Positions 33,478 to 45,214 of a stretch of 64,000 bases of DNA are shown piece by piece. The notes below the pieces were generated by a model that was not told the DNA's origin, did not search any database, and was given only the letters and a program-made list of their open reading frames with translations. The stretch covers positions 186,001-250,000 of the forward strand of contig JBAIAA010000412.1 in the NCBI GenBank assembly GCA_037893245.1, written 5' to 3'. The position numbers and the translations under genes were made by a program. This stretch comes from Crossaster papposus (Eukaryota > Echinodermata > Asteroidea > Velatida > Solasteridae). The first letter of the stretch is position 1. Each line of letters opens with the position of its first letter.

Positions 33478-33665
33478 GGCCCAATTTCATAAAACGTGTA
33501 AGCACACAAATTTGCTTAGTATGACAACTCTTCTTTGGCAAGGGTTACAACCAAATCAGGTGATATTTATTGTTTGTGACTGGTATTTAGCTGGTTTTTG
33601 CTTAGCATAAAAACTACGTGCAGTTTCGGCTGGCAACCTGTTTGTACTGAGCTTGAAATGGTTAA
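33478..33665. repeat. Partial AATTTCATA-type MITE
   Basis: Left end gggcccaatttcataaaacg and most of the interior are present; the right end is missing. A duplicate lies at 42,424-42,606. Confidence 0.7.
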
Positions 33666-33801
33666 TAACAGTTTGTAGATGTAACTTTGAGGAAGTGGAT
33701 ATTTAGATTGCGTTGGCTAAACTTCAGTAAACACTGTCTAGCCATCCGGCTTATAAAGCGCCCTCTACATTAAAAGCAGTATTAATAATTACCACCGCCA
33801 A

Positions 33802-33872
33802 GACCTGTGGTCTAGTGGAAAGTGTTTGGTCTGACGCGTGAGAGATGCCAGGTTCGATTCTGAGCAGTAGCC
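33802..33872 (+). repeat. tRNA-like sequence (pseudo-tRNA or SINE head)
   Basis: Contains an A-box-like tgtggtctagtgg and a B-box-like ggttcgattctg at tRNA spacing, like tRNA-Glu/Asp, but the acceptor ends do not pair and the T stem is weak. A functional tRNA is unlikely. The copy at 42,754-42,822 differs at several positions. Confidence 0.5.
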
Positions 33873-34345
33873 ACATTTGTTAATTTTCTTTTTTTCCAAA
33901 AATATTTTGAATTTTCTTCTTTTAATAATTTTAAATTGACTTCAGCATTTAATTGCATTGTATTTTATTTTCTTATTCTGATTTGTGGCCCTGGGGGATT
34001 TTTTTTTTTAAATAAGGGAAATAAAGTCTTAAATTGTAAAATGGTCTGATTCCTGTCTCGTGAAAATAATGAAGTCACAGCGACAATGTTGTTGGGGAAC
34101 CAGACTAATATTGTCATGGTGAAAATGTATACAACAAAAAAGGCACTGCGCATGTTCAGTACACTTGAATTATAACCACTTACCGACAATGCCCGTGTCT
34201 TTATATGTCCAGAAACGAATCCGCTCCTCAGCGCAGCAGGCACAGCGCACCTATGCTAAGTCCATAAAGAGTCGATTTGCGATGTCCTTCCAATGCCACC
34301 GTAGAAATCTGCTCCATACACGTGCACGCGACGCGAACGCAATCC
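33873..34345. other. Duplicated non-coding stretch
   Basis: Paralogous to 42,823-43,306. Ends in acgcaatcc (34,337-34,345), the left target duplication of the next element. No gene seen. Confidence 0.5.
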
Positions 34346-34985
34346 TAGCCTTTTGACAAGGCCTCGTGACTCTGGCTAAGCGGCTGAGATGAGTCTAGAT
34401 ACCCGGGGTGAACGCGCGACCGAGTGACGAATGTCACGAGGCCTTTTGCAATGTAGGTTTCACTGCTCGGCATGAATTATTCATAGATACATATTAGCAT
34501 GCCAATACGCCCAATCAGAACGGCGATCTCCCAGTTGGCTTCGTTCGTGATTCGTTCAATATCAAAGCATGTAAGAAAAGGTACAAAAACGTATATAAAT
34601 TTTGCTTCTGAGTTGAATATATGAATGATAAATACAAGATATCACATTTAAATCTATTTTACATGCAAAATTGCAATAAATTAGGAAGCAACTAATGATT
34701 TGAGCTAAATATTGTAAGTGACATGATTGGACATTCCCTGTTTGTAAAATGAACTAGTCCAACTCAAATATAAGCTGACGCCACGCGGAGATACGTTCGC
34801 TGATTGGACGCTACCATTTCGGTAGCGAATTCCAGTCGGAAACAAAGGTTAACATAAGAAATCCAAACCAGATTGATAAAGGCCACTTGTCTGGGCAATT
34901 CGCACTGACGTCACTCAGGTTTTCGCGATTAGTCTCTTTTTAGTCGCTCGGCGTCTATCAGACATGTGGCCTTGTTTAAAGGCTA
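34346..34985. mobile_element. 640-bp TIR element with 9-bp target duplication
   Basis: Begins tagccttttgacaaggcc and ends with its near complement. Flanked by acgcaatcc at 34,337-34,345 and 34,986-34,994. A second inverted pair (aggcctcgtgac / gtcacgaggcct) lies inside the left 115 bp. Non-coding. Ends and target length resemble the elements at 17,121 and 43,307; Mutator-like is my inference. Confidence 0.75.
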
Positions 34986-35027
34986 ACGCAATCCCTGCAC
35001 ACGTACACGTGGTTCCAAAAGTTCGTT

Positions 35028-35366
35028 TCAGGCTCCACGGAAAAACGGTTCAAAACAGCTGAAATCATCTTCTGCGAGCACAAGCCGCAAACTCACAGTA
35101 TAACAGTCAATATTTGCGGTCGACGGGGTTGTGAAGGTTTTCGTAGTCCCGTCGAAAAACTGAAGAAAATAGCATAAATTATCATCCCACCGACACAACG
35201 TGTCTATCGTTTCCGAAAACCGCCTGTCAAAAGATACCTGCCAAGTCCGTAGACTGTACAAATAATGAGTACTTTTTACTGTACCCAACACGTAGAAAGT
35301 CGTCTGGAATCCAGACTGAAAAAAAATGTGTGTCGCGTACATGGGTGGGTGTACATGTACGTACAA
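35028..35366 (-). CDS. Conserved 112-codon open frame, unknown function
   Basis: I do not recognise this protein. The frame is conserved in the paralog at about 58,120-58,490 with only one in-frame 3-nt indel and scattered substitutions, which is more than chance predicts for non-coding DNA. On the minus strand a tttttttcag acceptor-like site precedes the SGFQTTFYVLG segment, so it could be an internal exon. In this copy a TGA replaces a Trp codon kept in the other copy (FFRGA then WNELLEP). No signal peptide, membrane segment or domain is evident. It could equally be a relic inside an old repeat. Confidence 0.3.
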   Translation of the reverse strand: MYVHVHPPMYATHIFFQSGFQTTFYVLGTVKSTHYLYSLRTWQVSFDRRFSETIDTLCRWDDNLCYFLQFFDGTTKTFTTPSTANIDCYTVSLRLVLAEDDFSCFEPFFRGA

Positions 35367-35562
35367 GTTCCAAGATGTAAGGTCGTGTTCTCGAATTGTT
35401 GGCTTTGGCTGTGACTTAGCATAGCAACAGCTGAAGTCACAGCCAAAGTTAGTAATTCGCGGTATAGAACATTGATTGCATAATGTTATTATGGAGACCG
35501 GTATCTAGCGCCGTTTTAAAGTCATAGGTTGGATCGTTATGGTGGCTCTGAAGGGACATCGC

Positions 35563-35744
35563 ACATTGCACATTTCTGCGCAGATTTCCGCGATGTCGCA
35601 TATTTTATCGCACATTTCTGCGCCGAGTTCTGCGATATTGCACATTTTATCGCACATTTCTGCGCCGATTTCTGCGATATTGCACATTTTATCGCACATT
35701 TCTGCGCCAATTTCTGCGATATTGCACATTTCATCTAACATTTC
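35563..35744. repeat. 42-bp minisatellite, about 4 copies
   Basis: Tandem units built on gcacatttctgcgccgattt and gatattgcacattttatc. The unit is a multiple of three and stop-free in several frames, which explains the repetitive frames on both strands. A longer array of the same unit is at 58,674-59,012. Confidence 0.92.
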
Positions 35745-36594
35745 GTAATTTACAAAGATAACGAGCATAAAAAGAACAAGTGGAAGTGTAGCCCTTTTGT
35801 AGATTTGTGCTAATTTAATATGTAAACTGTAGCGTAACTGTTGGCGTTATGGGAATAGTTGTCTAAAGCCTTTTGTAAATAATGTAGTACCTGTACCGGT
35901 ATTTGTAAAGTTCTTGTAACTATACAGTAGATATAATCTGCTATGATGGTGGAGTTTAGAATTGCATGCCTATTTAAAGGATAAATGCCAAACAACAACT
36001 ATATATTGCTGCATGTTTTCTTAAAATAAATTCTTAAAAATCTGAGTAATTTTGCCAAACCGAGCTGTTTGCATAAAACACCATTTTTGGGGGGAGTTAA
36101 ATCACAGAATTGAGTGGGGGGGGGGTTAAATCACAGAATTTAGTAGCAGTTTAGTTTGGAGGAGAGGACCAAGTTTGAATACCCAAGGGTCGGGCAATTA
36201 AGGTTTTTGTTGAAGGTCCAATAGATAAGGAAACAGTCTAAATCGCGACCAGACAATGTCAGGAGAAACAAAATAAAAAAATCATAATAGATATGTATAC
36301 AAAGAGGAAGAGACTGTGTACAAATAAAAAATACAAATATTGAGAACAGTTCCCTGTTTTTCTTTCTTTCTAAAAACAGAAATCTAAAGGTACGCGTGAC
36401 ACGTAAACGTGGCACAATGCTAAAGCCCTCAGTGATAGCAGTTTTTAAACTGATAAGGCTATACCCTGTTTAAATAAAACTGTAAATAGAAATATAAAAC
36501 ATCAATCACTTCAAACAAATCTGCGCGTCAGCTTGTCAATCAGTATTTTTTTTGCAATAGCAATTTTATTTCAATATTTATTTATTCAGATATT
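35745..36594. other. Distal 5' flank of IgR5
   Basis: Paralogous to 59,340-60,210 and, from about 36,056, to 61,205-61,745. Contains a G run near 36,116. No gene seen; a minus-strand frame at 36,140-36,415 recurs in the other copies but differs by frame-breaking indels. Confidence 0.5.
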
Positions 36595-36893
36595 TTTGAT
36601 GGCGTTACGGATGTGACGGTAAGAAAGAGGCAGGGAGCTATAATCTCAACGGCTGTTTTAGACTCGGGCTACTGATCGTGCATCACATTGTGTTACAACT
36701 GTCAATGCACAAGGAGACATTGTCCGAGGCGTGTGACTTTTTTTCTGATACGGAATACTCACACGTGGGAATGCCGTGTAGTTCAGACTAAGCACACGGT
36801 GAGACAATAACGTGCTCACTTTTAGGGAACTGACATTCGGGATTTTATTTCTTCGGAAAACTCGCCGTTCAAGCAAAAGAAATTATATCAAAA
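36595..36893 (+). promoter_or_regulatory. Conserved upstream block of IgR5
   Basis: Same type-A block as at 11,215-11,514, 60,211-60,504 and 61,745-62,032. Here the first of the two family start codons reads ATT, which supports the second Met as the working start. Confidence 0.5.
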
Positions 36894-38519
36894 ATGGCGG
36901 TTTTTGCCTTTCTGCTCATCGGAGCGACGCTCTGTGATGCAAACTACCCTTTCTCTGGTATTTCTTCATCTTTGACGGTGGATGCTGGCAGCAATATCAC
37001 ACTGACTTGTTGGTCCCCGTATGCAACCAGGTCCTGTGACAATGATATATCGTGGTTCTACAGACGAAACGGGCAGACGACAGGAGACAAACTAGTATCT
37101 TGTATCACGGTGCAAAATGCTGGGCTTGAGACACGAATAACAGCTAGAATAGACGACAATAATAACAATAGACAGTACCATGTGGGTATCCACAACGTAC
37201 AACTAGAAGACAGTGGGGAGTACTGGTGTTACCTTTACAATGGTGGTCATTATAGGTCTGAAAGGATCTCGCTGACAGTCAATCGTTTGCCACCAAAGTT
37301 CCCTCCTTCGTGCGAGGTAGCCTCTTCCCATCCCACCATCGGTACAAGGATTACATTGACATGCACTCTCTCACCTGAAGATCCACCGAACCTATTGACG
37401 TGGTTTCAAACACCATCACGTGGTTCCATGGAGCAAATGGTTCTTTCACGTGAGACAAATCCAGGAAGTGTCCATTTGATTGAGCTTACCCTGAACGAAA
37501 CTGACAACATGAAGGAGTTCACATGTGTGGCTGGTCCCGATACCAGCGGTCCAAACTGTTCCCTGACACCTCTCCAACTAATACCAACGGTTTCTGTCTT
37601 TCCTTCGTCGGTCACTTTGTACGAGGGGCAGACAGCGACCTTTACCTGTCACTTCGACGCAACATCTCAAGCACCACCAGTGACAGCATATGAGTGGCAA
37701 GTGAATAAGCAAGGCAGAACATCAGTGGCTGTACGTCTCACCAACTCGGCTAACTATCAAGGTGAATTTGAGATTGGTCGGCAAGGGCAGACGCTACGGA
37801 TTCTTAACTTGACAGCCGAAGAACACAACAACTGTATCATAACATGCTCTGAGGTTCCTAAAGGAGAATCAGAACGAATTGTGATCGAGTCCTTTCTTGT
37901 CGTTCTTCCATGCCCTACACGAGCGTACCCACCCACCACGTGGTTTAATAAGAGAACGGGACAAGAAGGTGATGATGACAATAATTTAGCTGACTGTACT
38001 TCGTCGGAGGGTCTTACGTTCGGGCCTGGGGTGATCGTTTCTGGTACTCTTGTCTTGATTTTCCTTATCCTTGTCGTCGTGCTGTCATGCTGCTTGGTGA
38101 AGTACAAAAAGAAAGCCGGCAGATCTTACCAAGCCCAGTGTCCCTCTAGAAAAGACAGATGCACCGGTACTAAGGGAGCTCCAGCGAATACTCACAAGTG
38201 CCAGGACCTTCTACAGGAACCTCGGGTGCACATTGGCCTTCTGAACAGACGGGACAGCATCGAGAGTTTCGTCTACGACAACGTAAACCTCGACCAACCT
38301 AGGGGAAATGGGTGCCCCGGTAGCGAGGGAGCTCCGGTGATTATTCACGAGTACCAAAACATACATAAACCCCAGGTGCACCTCGGCCTTTCAAATAGAC
38401 GGGACGACATCAAGGGATCCGTCTACGCCAACGTGAACCTCAAGCAACCTGCTGAAGGCAACGAGACAACGGAGGGTGACACTGGTGAGCAGACACTTTA
38501 CGATGAAGTCGCTATGTAA
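36894..38519 (+). CDS. IgR5: mosaic three-Ig-domain receptor with ITIM and ITSM
   Basis: 541 aa, intronless. Signal peptide about 1-16; V-set-like domain C39-C112 with DSGEYWC; second Ig domain C157-C211; third Ig domain C252-C318; transmembrane segment about 378-403; KYKKK. The tail holds two modules: FVYDNV (Y461), EYQNI (Y487), SVYANV (Y511, fits ITIM) and the terminal TLYDEV (Y536, exact ITSM). The upstream block, signal peptide and second domain are IgR1-like, while domain 3, membrane segment and tail are nearly those of IgR3 and IgR4, so the gene is a recombinant. Its V domain is identical in protein sequence to that of the truncated copy at 60,505. Role inferred as a regulatory cell-surface receptor. 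Confidence 0.88.
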   Translation: MAVFAFLLIGATLCDANYPFSGISSSLTVDAGSNITLTCWSPYATRSCDNDISWFYRRNGQTTGDKLVSCITVQNAGLETRITARIDDNNNNRQYHVGIHNVQLEDSGEYWCYLYNGGHYRSERISLTVNRLPPKFPPSCEVASSHPTIGTRITLTCTLSPEDPPNLLTWFQTPSRGSMEQMVLSRETNPGSVHLIELTLNETDNMKEFTCVAGPDTSGPNCSLTPLQLIPTVSVFPSSVTLYEGQTATFTCHFDATSQAPPVTAYEWQVNKQGRTSVAVRLTNSANYQGEFEIGRQGQTLRILNLTAEEHNNCIITCSEVPKGESERIVIESFLVVLPCPTRAYPPTTWFNKRTGQEGDDDNNLADCTSSEGLTFGPGVIVSGTLVLIFLILVVVLSCCLVKYKKKAGRSYQAQCPSRKDRCTGTKGAPANTHKCQDLLQEPRVHIGLLNRRDSIESFVYDNVNLDQPRGNGCPGSEGAPVIIHEYQNIHKPQVHLGLSNRRDDIKGSVYANVNLKQPAEGNETTEGDTGEQTLYDEVAM

Positions 38520-38542
38520 ATAGTAAGTTTATTACGCGTGAA

Positions 38543-38972
38543 AAGATAGACTGACATATATAACAAACTCACAAATTAATACAGGAAAGCAGATGTCACT
38601 CTGTGTAAGAAACCCAATTATAATGTAAACAACAATCTTAACAAAAATGTGTTTCCGATGAAAATATTTTCCTGAACTGTATGGATTGCGGATATTAATC
38701 CGAGGTTTAGACTAAGTCTTCTGTTTAGAAACAATTTAGCTTGATCAGGAGATGCCCAAGATAGACTGACATATATAACAAACTCACAAATTAATACAGG
38801 AAAGCAGATGTCACTCTGTGTAAGAAACCCAATTATAATGTAAAGAACAATCTTAACAAAACTGTGTTTCCGATGAAAATATTTTCCTGAACTCTATGGA
38901 TTGCGGATATTAATCCGAGGTTTAGACTAAGTCTTCTGTTTAGAAACGGTTTAGCTTGATCAGGAGATGCCA
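38543..38972. repeat. 215-bp tandem duplication after IgR5
   Basis: Two units (38,543-38,757 and 38,758-38,972) with the same agatagactgacatatataa start. The matching flank of IgR7 (63,700 onward) appears to have one unit, so this duplication is specific to IgR5. Confidence 0.85.
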
Positions 38973-40900
38973 AATCAATATGCTACTATATCGCCTTTGC
39001 AGTAACATTATGATATACGTCTGGAATTGTTTGTATGTGTTATAGTTAATGAGAATCGGATATTCTTGAGAAGTTTGGAACTTTAATTTTGTAATTTACA
39101 AAGATAATGAGCATAAAAAAAACAAGCAGAAGTGTAGCCCTTTTGTAGATTTGTGCCAATATAATATGTAAACTGTAGCGTAACTGTTTTAATACGGTAT
39201 AAAAAGCTGTAGGCCTATACCCTTTCGGTTAGTCTTGTGCGTAAAAACATTGCTAGTTGTGTAGTAACGACAATTACATGTATATTACAAATTTACATGA
39301 TTACTTTAAACCTTTTTTAAGGGTTATGTTATACAGCCAAAACTTTTAAGAGAAATTGTTTGGAGACGGTTTTCATACGGTATAAGCTGTATATACGCTT
39401 TCGGTTAGTCTTGTGTGTAACATCATTGCTTGTGTAGTAAAGATATAATATAAATGTACATGATTACTGAGGGAACAAAAGTGTGATTGGCCGATTTTAA
39501 GAGTAATGTTTAAATAAAGGTTTGGAGTCTGGACGCTGAAATCCCCGTGAAATTATTACTTCAGGCATTTTAAAGAAAATACTAAAAGATGCCCAAAGAT
39601 GCGTCTCAGAGGCGTAATTTTGGAAATTCTAAATCAAAATCTTAAAATACTATTTTCTCGGGATCGAATATGCATCATTCACAGAGCTAAAACTGCGTCA
39701 GGTTAGTTGTCAAACACCAGTTTTGTAGACGTTGCAAACTTTGGTATAGCTACATACGATAACAATGCACAACTGACAATTGGTATGCTACATGTATAAC
39801 TATATAGTTTAAGCGGGATTAAGTATTATTTGAAGCTTCGTGTTGCGGTATTTTTTAGCAATATGCTCACCCACAAACCAAGTATACTCGAGGTTTTGTT
39901 CAGTGTAGGCCTTTATATGATTTTTCCTAATTCAAACAAATTATTTTTATTGTTATCTATTTGGGAGCAATATGAAAGTGAAATGGACCATGTGCACATT
40001 TTAACTGTTTTTCCCCGCATACTTATAGAGTAATCAGTATGAAATTGGTACTTTAGCAACTGTACATTTTAAAGATTTTAGCTTCAAAAGGAAAGATGAC
40101 ATTATACAAACAGATATTGAGACATTTGTAACAGATTTGTGTCTGTTTTTGTGCGTAAAAATAAATGCTTTTGTAATTGTGAGCTTATATTAGACATACT
40201 AAATTTTGAACAAAAGGAATAGTTTAATTACTGGCTGGTAATTTGTGTGAGTTTTATGCAGACTAAATTTAAATAGTTTAATTTATTAAAAGCACCAAAA
40301 TGACAAATTGTATCCCATATTATTCTTGCAGTTTCTTAGAATCTGATTGATCCTGGGTTTGTTCATGTCGTACTTCTATTTTTCGGAGAAACAGCTTTAT
40401 TTTTGTTACAAAAATCGACCAAATTTGGAAGTTTGTAGACACAGGACTCAGGAAATAGGATTTCCGCTATGATAGTATGGTGTGATACGACACGATGTGA
40501 TATCAGCCACATTTTCCGTTGCCATGTTCGCGGTTAAAATTAAGAGTATCAAGTTCGTTAAATAAACAAAGAAAAGATACAGAAAACAATATAAATATCT
40601 TGAACAGCAAGTTTCCTTGTTCCTTTTTTTTTTATTATGACACAATTCCAAATATTTGAGGTACCAGAATAAAAATTTAAAAATCCCTGAATGCACAGCA
40701 TAAATGTGAGGCGCTCCAGGAAAAGGTGACATAAGTCGCGCTATGCATTTATGATTAATGGCCTGTTAAAGTTAATAGGGTAAATATTTTTGTCAAAATT
40801 AGATTTTCATTTTTGGTCTTAAATGACATCTTTAATATCCAAAGTTTTAGATTTAATTAACAAAAAGCTGGAATCAAATAAAGTGAAACGAAACCTTTTT
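38973..40900. other. Shared Ig-unit spacer
   Basis: Paralogous to about 26,390-28,070 and 31,190-33,030. Ends in acgaaaccttttt (40,888-40,900), the left target duplication of the next insertion. No gene seen. Confidence 0.55.
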
Positions 40901-42003
40901 GTTTTGTTTTGTTTTGTTTTTGTGTTTATTGGGAAGTAGCGTAATCATACATGTCACTCAAGGTTTTTTAATTTTTAGAACGATTCTCGGTCACCTGGGA
41001 AGGACATTAACGTGAAGGACGTGTAACACTGGGTTTTGTGGAATTTTCTTTCTTTTTCTGTGAGGCTATTAGGTTTTTTAATTATAATGGAGTGCTTTTG
41101 CAAGAGGGTATAGCACAGAGAAGCCGGTTTATGCACGCATACTTCAAGGAATGATCAGTTAATTTTTGTGGTTTTTTTTTATCAATTCCAGAGTTAGCTG
41201 CAGTGAATCAGAACTCATTCTATTTGGGAAGGAGAGGGTGTTTTATGGGAGTTTTCACAAGTCAGAACTTTTTCTCATCGTTTTCGTTGTTTTTTTTGGA
41301 GATGCTGAAGCAGTTCTGCTGCGTAAGGTATCATTGGTTTTTAGGTAGTTTTTGGTCTACAGAGATAAATCTGCATGATTTATTGTGTGCTGGTATTCCA
41401 GCAGTGTGGTTGCGTAACTATCCCGCCCAGAGCGTAATTCCTAATTTAAGTTTGTTTTCCAGTGATATACGCTTCATGGGAGGTCAGTTCAGGCCACTTT
41501 TTTCTGAGAGATTGCAGTCTGTAGGAATGGGGGGGGGGGGGGGGAGGGTGTTTCGTGTACAAGTTTCAACAGAACCCCTCCTTGCTTTTCGTTATTTTTT
41601 TGAGACGCGGAAAAGGTTTTGCTGATAAGTATCATATGGATTGTATTTGTGACTGTTCTGCCGAAGATAAATCTGTAATTGTACGTTAACTAGTGGGTAT
41701 GCTAGAGAGTGGCTGTTTGACTGGTCTCTCCAGAGCGTGATTTTTAACTCTTTTTTTTCCTTTTTTTTCCGTAAGACACGCATCTGGGGGTCAGTTTTTA
41801 GCCACCTTATCTCTGCTAGATGACAGTCCGTGGTTGGAGTTCGTGGACGGGCAAATACATCAAACGTCTGCAGGCCAATTGGGTTAGACATTCCCTAAAA
41901 GCGGGAGTTTCAAACCCTGTCTCTGGTTTTGGCGACGCGATGACTGGTTTGTGTATTGCCACAGTGGTCCCTTTGTTTTTGGTTCACACAGTGATTGATT
42001 TTT
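40901..42003 (-). mobile_element. 1.1-kb retroposon-like insertion
   Basis: Flanked by 13-bp direct repeats acgaaaccttttt (40,888-40,900 and 42,004-42,016), with an empty paralogous site near 33,030. The left end is (gttttgttttg)n, which on the minus strand is an A-rich (caaaa)n tail. Long target repeats plus a tail indicate LINE-type retroposition on the minus strand. The interior has internal repeats (cagagcgt, gggtcagtt words) and a poly-G run, but no reverse transcriptase or other domain. I cannot name its source; a non-autonomous SINE-like or processed sequence is possible. The + strand frame at 41,203-41,625 is antisense to the element and unconvincing. Confidence 0.65.
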
Positions 42004-42016
42004 ACGAAACCTTTTT

Positions 42017-43306
42017 AGAGTGCATGGTTCCAATGTATTTTCCTAGTTCTATTTTCCTAGTTCTCCAAAAAGGTTGTAGTTTCTTAAGGTTCATGCTAAT
42101 TTTCAAATTCCTGCTTTTATAAATACAAACAGTGTGCTGCCCTCTATAAAAGCACGGACACACCAACTTTATAATTCAACTTATTGTATAAACACTGTGC
42201 ATTTCCTTGTCTAAGGACAGCGTTGAAATAAATGTATACTATGTAATCAATCAATAAACAAATACCTCAAGCCACGTCAGAGACAAAGCCGAGATTTGGG
42301 AAAAGACTACAGTTAAACAACGTCAGCGTTCGCGTACGGCCCGGGCGGGCGTGTAAATAACTTACACGAAAAAAGTAAGGGGGAAATGAGAATTATATTC
42401 AGGAAATAAAAAGGTAGTGCCTTGGGCCCAATTTCATAAAACGTGTAAGCACACAATTTGCTTAGTATGACAACTCTTCTTTGGCAAGGGTTACAACCAA
42501 ATCAGGTGATATTTATTGTTTGTGACTGGTATTTAGCTGGTTTTTGCTTAGCATAAAAAACTACGTGCAGTTTCGGCTGGCAACCTGTTTGTACTGAGCT
42601 TGAAATGGTAAACAGTTTTGTAGATGTAACTTTGAGGAAGTGGATATTTGATTGCGTTGGCTAAACTTCAGTAAACACTGTCTAGCCATCCGGCTTATAA
42701 AGCGCCCTCTGCATTATAAATGGTATAATTAATTACCACCGTCGTTTGAATTAGACTTGTGGTCTAGTGGAAAGTGTTTGGTCTGACACGTGAGAGATCT
42801 TAGGTTCGATTCTGGGCAGTAGTAAAATGTTTTAATTATTTTTGTATTTATCACAAAATATGTATAATTTTCTTCTTTTAATAATTTTAAATTGACTCCA
42901 GCATTTAATTGCATTGTACTATATTTTCTTATTCTGATTTGTGGCCTTGGGGGATTTTTTTTAAATAAGGGAAATAAAGTCTGAAACTGTAAAATGGTCT
43001 GATTCCTATCTCGTGAAAATAATGAAGTCACAGCGACAATGTTGTTGCGGAACCAGACTAATATTGTCATGGTAAAAATGTATACAACAAAAAAGGCACT
43101 GCGCATGTTCAGTACACTTGAGTTATAACCACTTACCGACAATGCCCGTGTCTCAATGTACAGAAACAAATCCGCTCCTCAGCGCAGCAGGCACAGCGCA
43201 CCTGTCCTGTGCTAAGTCCATGAAGAGTCGATTTGCGATGTCCTTCCAATGCCACCGTAGAAATCTGCTCCATACAGTACACATGCACGCGACGCGAACG
43301 CAATCC
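42017..43306. other. Second copy of the 33-34 kb block
   Basis: Paralogous to 33,029-34,345, including the partial MITE (42,424-42,606) and the tRNA-like sequence (42,754-42,822). Ends in the 9-bp target word acgcaatcc. No gene seen. Confidence 0.6.
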
Positions 43307-44162
43307 TAGTCTTTGGTCAAGACGTTGCTTAATTCGCAGCCACGAGAGGGCGCTATCGCGACAAACCATCATCACTCGCCATCCTGTCCGTAACAACGTC
43401 TTTGGAATTACGTAAATTTTTTTACAGAAAACGGTAAAAAACTAGTGCGCATGCGCTATTTATGTATGTTAATGAAGGAAATTTGTTCTTCGCGCACGCG
43501 CACATACGACAGCTAGTGTAGAATAGGTCAGGTAGCAAGTACCGAGATACTCACACGAGTCATCAGAGAAAGTCGCCGGCACGGTTTTCTCCGTGTGCAC
43601 GGTGGGCTCCGAGATGGCAGAAGGAGCGGACAGGAAACCTAGGCGATGGTGTTTAATCTGCGTTTAATTTATGGACATCATGTTTATTTCTAGTGATTTG
43701 GATAAATTTAACCTTTATTATAAGTGCATTGAGGTAGGAATACATTCCTATCCTAATCTTACATGTACCTCAATTGCAAGTGTTATCAAAAAAGGAAATT
43801 TTGAAAATTATTCACATGATGATGTATTTTGAATTTCATTTGAGGCCAAAAAGAATTAACAAACAGCACTCTAAATGTCGCTGTTTGTTGCTTTGTATTA
43901 ATAACTGAAACTCAATTAGAATGACTAAATTGGCAACTGCAGTGTAAAGATAAAATGTGTCTAATACTAATTATAGTTTTCCCCTCTGAAAAATAGGCAT
44001 AAAAGTCTGAGGGAATATTTTAGTAAGAATTAATTGATGATTACCCTGAAGCTTGCTTAGCCAGTAATATACTGTACCCAGCACGATATGATGAGACCAA
44101 AGGGACTACCCTTTATACCACCATATCCCACCATATACACTCTAGTACTTACCTAACGCCCC

Positions 44163-44179
44163 TCCCCCCCCCCCCCCCC

Positions 44180-44223
<44 letters not shown>
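44163..44223. repeat. Poly-C tract of about 60 bp
   Basis: Nearly uninterrupted C run inside the 2.4-kb element, with a G run at about 44,299-44,309 downstream. Such runs are error-prone in assembly, so the length is uncertain. Confidence 0.85.
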
Positions 44224-44390
44224 TATTCCCTAAAAACCTACAAAGAATCATGAAAAAACCCAGAATATTCCGCAAGCACAATGGCGACCACAAAGGAGGG
44301 GGGGGGGGGCAATTTTTAAAATTATATGAAAAGGCACATAATTATATACGTAAGCAAAATTGTTTCCTTTGAGAAGTTGGGTTACTGTGA

Positions 44391-45214
44391 TACCCCCTTC
44401 ACATACACGAATTTTTCTTACGAGTCTTTACGGATCGCACAGATTCACAGATCGTTCCTGGATCCTTACGATTTGGCCAGTTTTACGACTGATTTAAGTG
44501 TTGTTACGAGTTATTACGGGCTATTTACGGTTTATTACGGATTATTACGAGTTATTGCCATATGTATTTACGTCAAAATTCCACGATTTGTTACGAGTTG
44601 TCACGGATAACTACGAGCAACTTACGAGCATTTTACGACCTGTTTACGTGTTGTTACGAATAGTTACGAGTTAGTTACAAGTATTTACGAGTCCTCAGGA
44701 TTTGTTGCCAAAAAATATATAAATCTTGCAAATCTCAATGTACATGTACAATCATTCGTAAAGTATACGTATTTATTATTAAAGTACTCGTAACTACACG
44801 TAAAGTGCTCGTAATAACTCGTAACAATCCGTAAAGCCATCGTAACACGACCCGAATGAAATCGTTAACAACACGTAAGCACTCGTAATAATCCGTAAAC
44901 AAATCGTAAACTAACCGTAACAAATTGTTAAAAAAATTGTTACGAGTCATTTATGGATTTTTGCGAGCAGTTTACGGATGGTTACGTGTTGTTGCGAGTG
45001 GTTTACGTTACGGATTGTTACAAGCTTTTTACGAGTTATTTACGGAAAACTCAAACCGTGGACAATCGTAAGATTTTTTTGTGTCTGCGAGTTGTTGCGA
45101 GTTGTGACGATTTTTTTACGGATACCAGCAAGTTATTTACAGATGCTTGCGATTGACTACGAGTTGGCGATCCGTAAGGACTCATAAGAAAAATCCGTGT
45201 ATGTGAAGGGTGTA
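44391..45214. mobile_element. 824-bp TIR element filled with ttacgag iterons
   Basis: Inverted ends of about 45 bp begin taccccct-tcacatacacg at the left and close with the complement at 45,214. Between them lies a long field of degenerate 8- to 11-mers of the ttacgagt / ttacggat type: mostly + orientation at 44,420-44,690, mostly inverted at 44,755-44,935 and + again to 45,180. No coding capacity. It is nested in the 43,307-45,733 element. Iteron-filled foldback-like elements are known; the family here is unassigned. Confidence 0.75.

Noticed and set aside
33802-33872. Functional tRNA gene
   Set aside because: A- and B-box words are present but the acceptor ends do not pair and the T stem is weak; kept only as a tRNA-like repeat.
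41203-41625. 140-codon + strand frame in the 1.1-kb insertion
   Set aside because: It is antisense to the element's inferred orientation, is low in complexity and runs through a poly-G tract.
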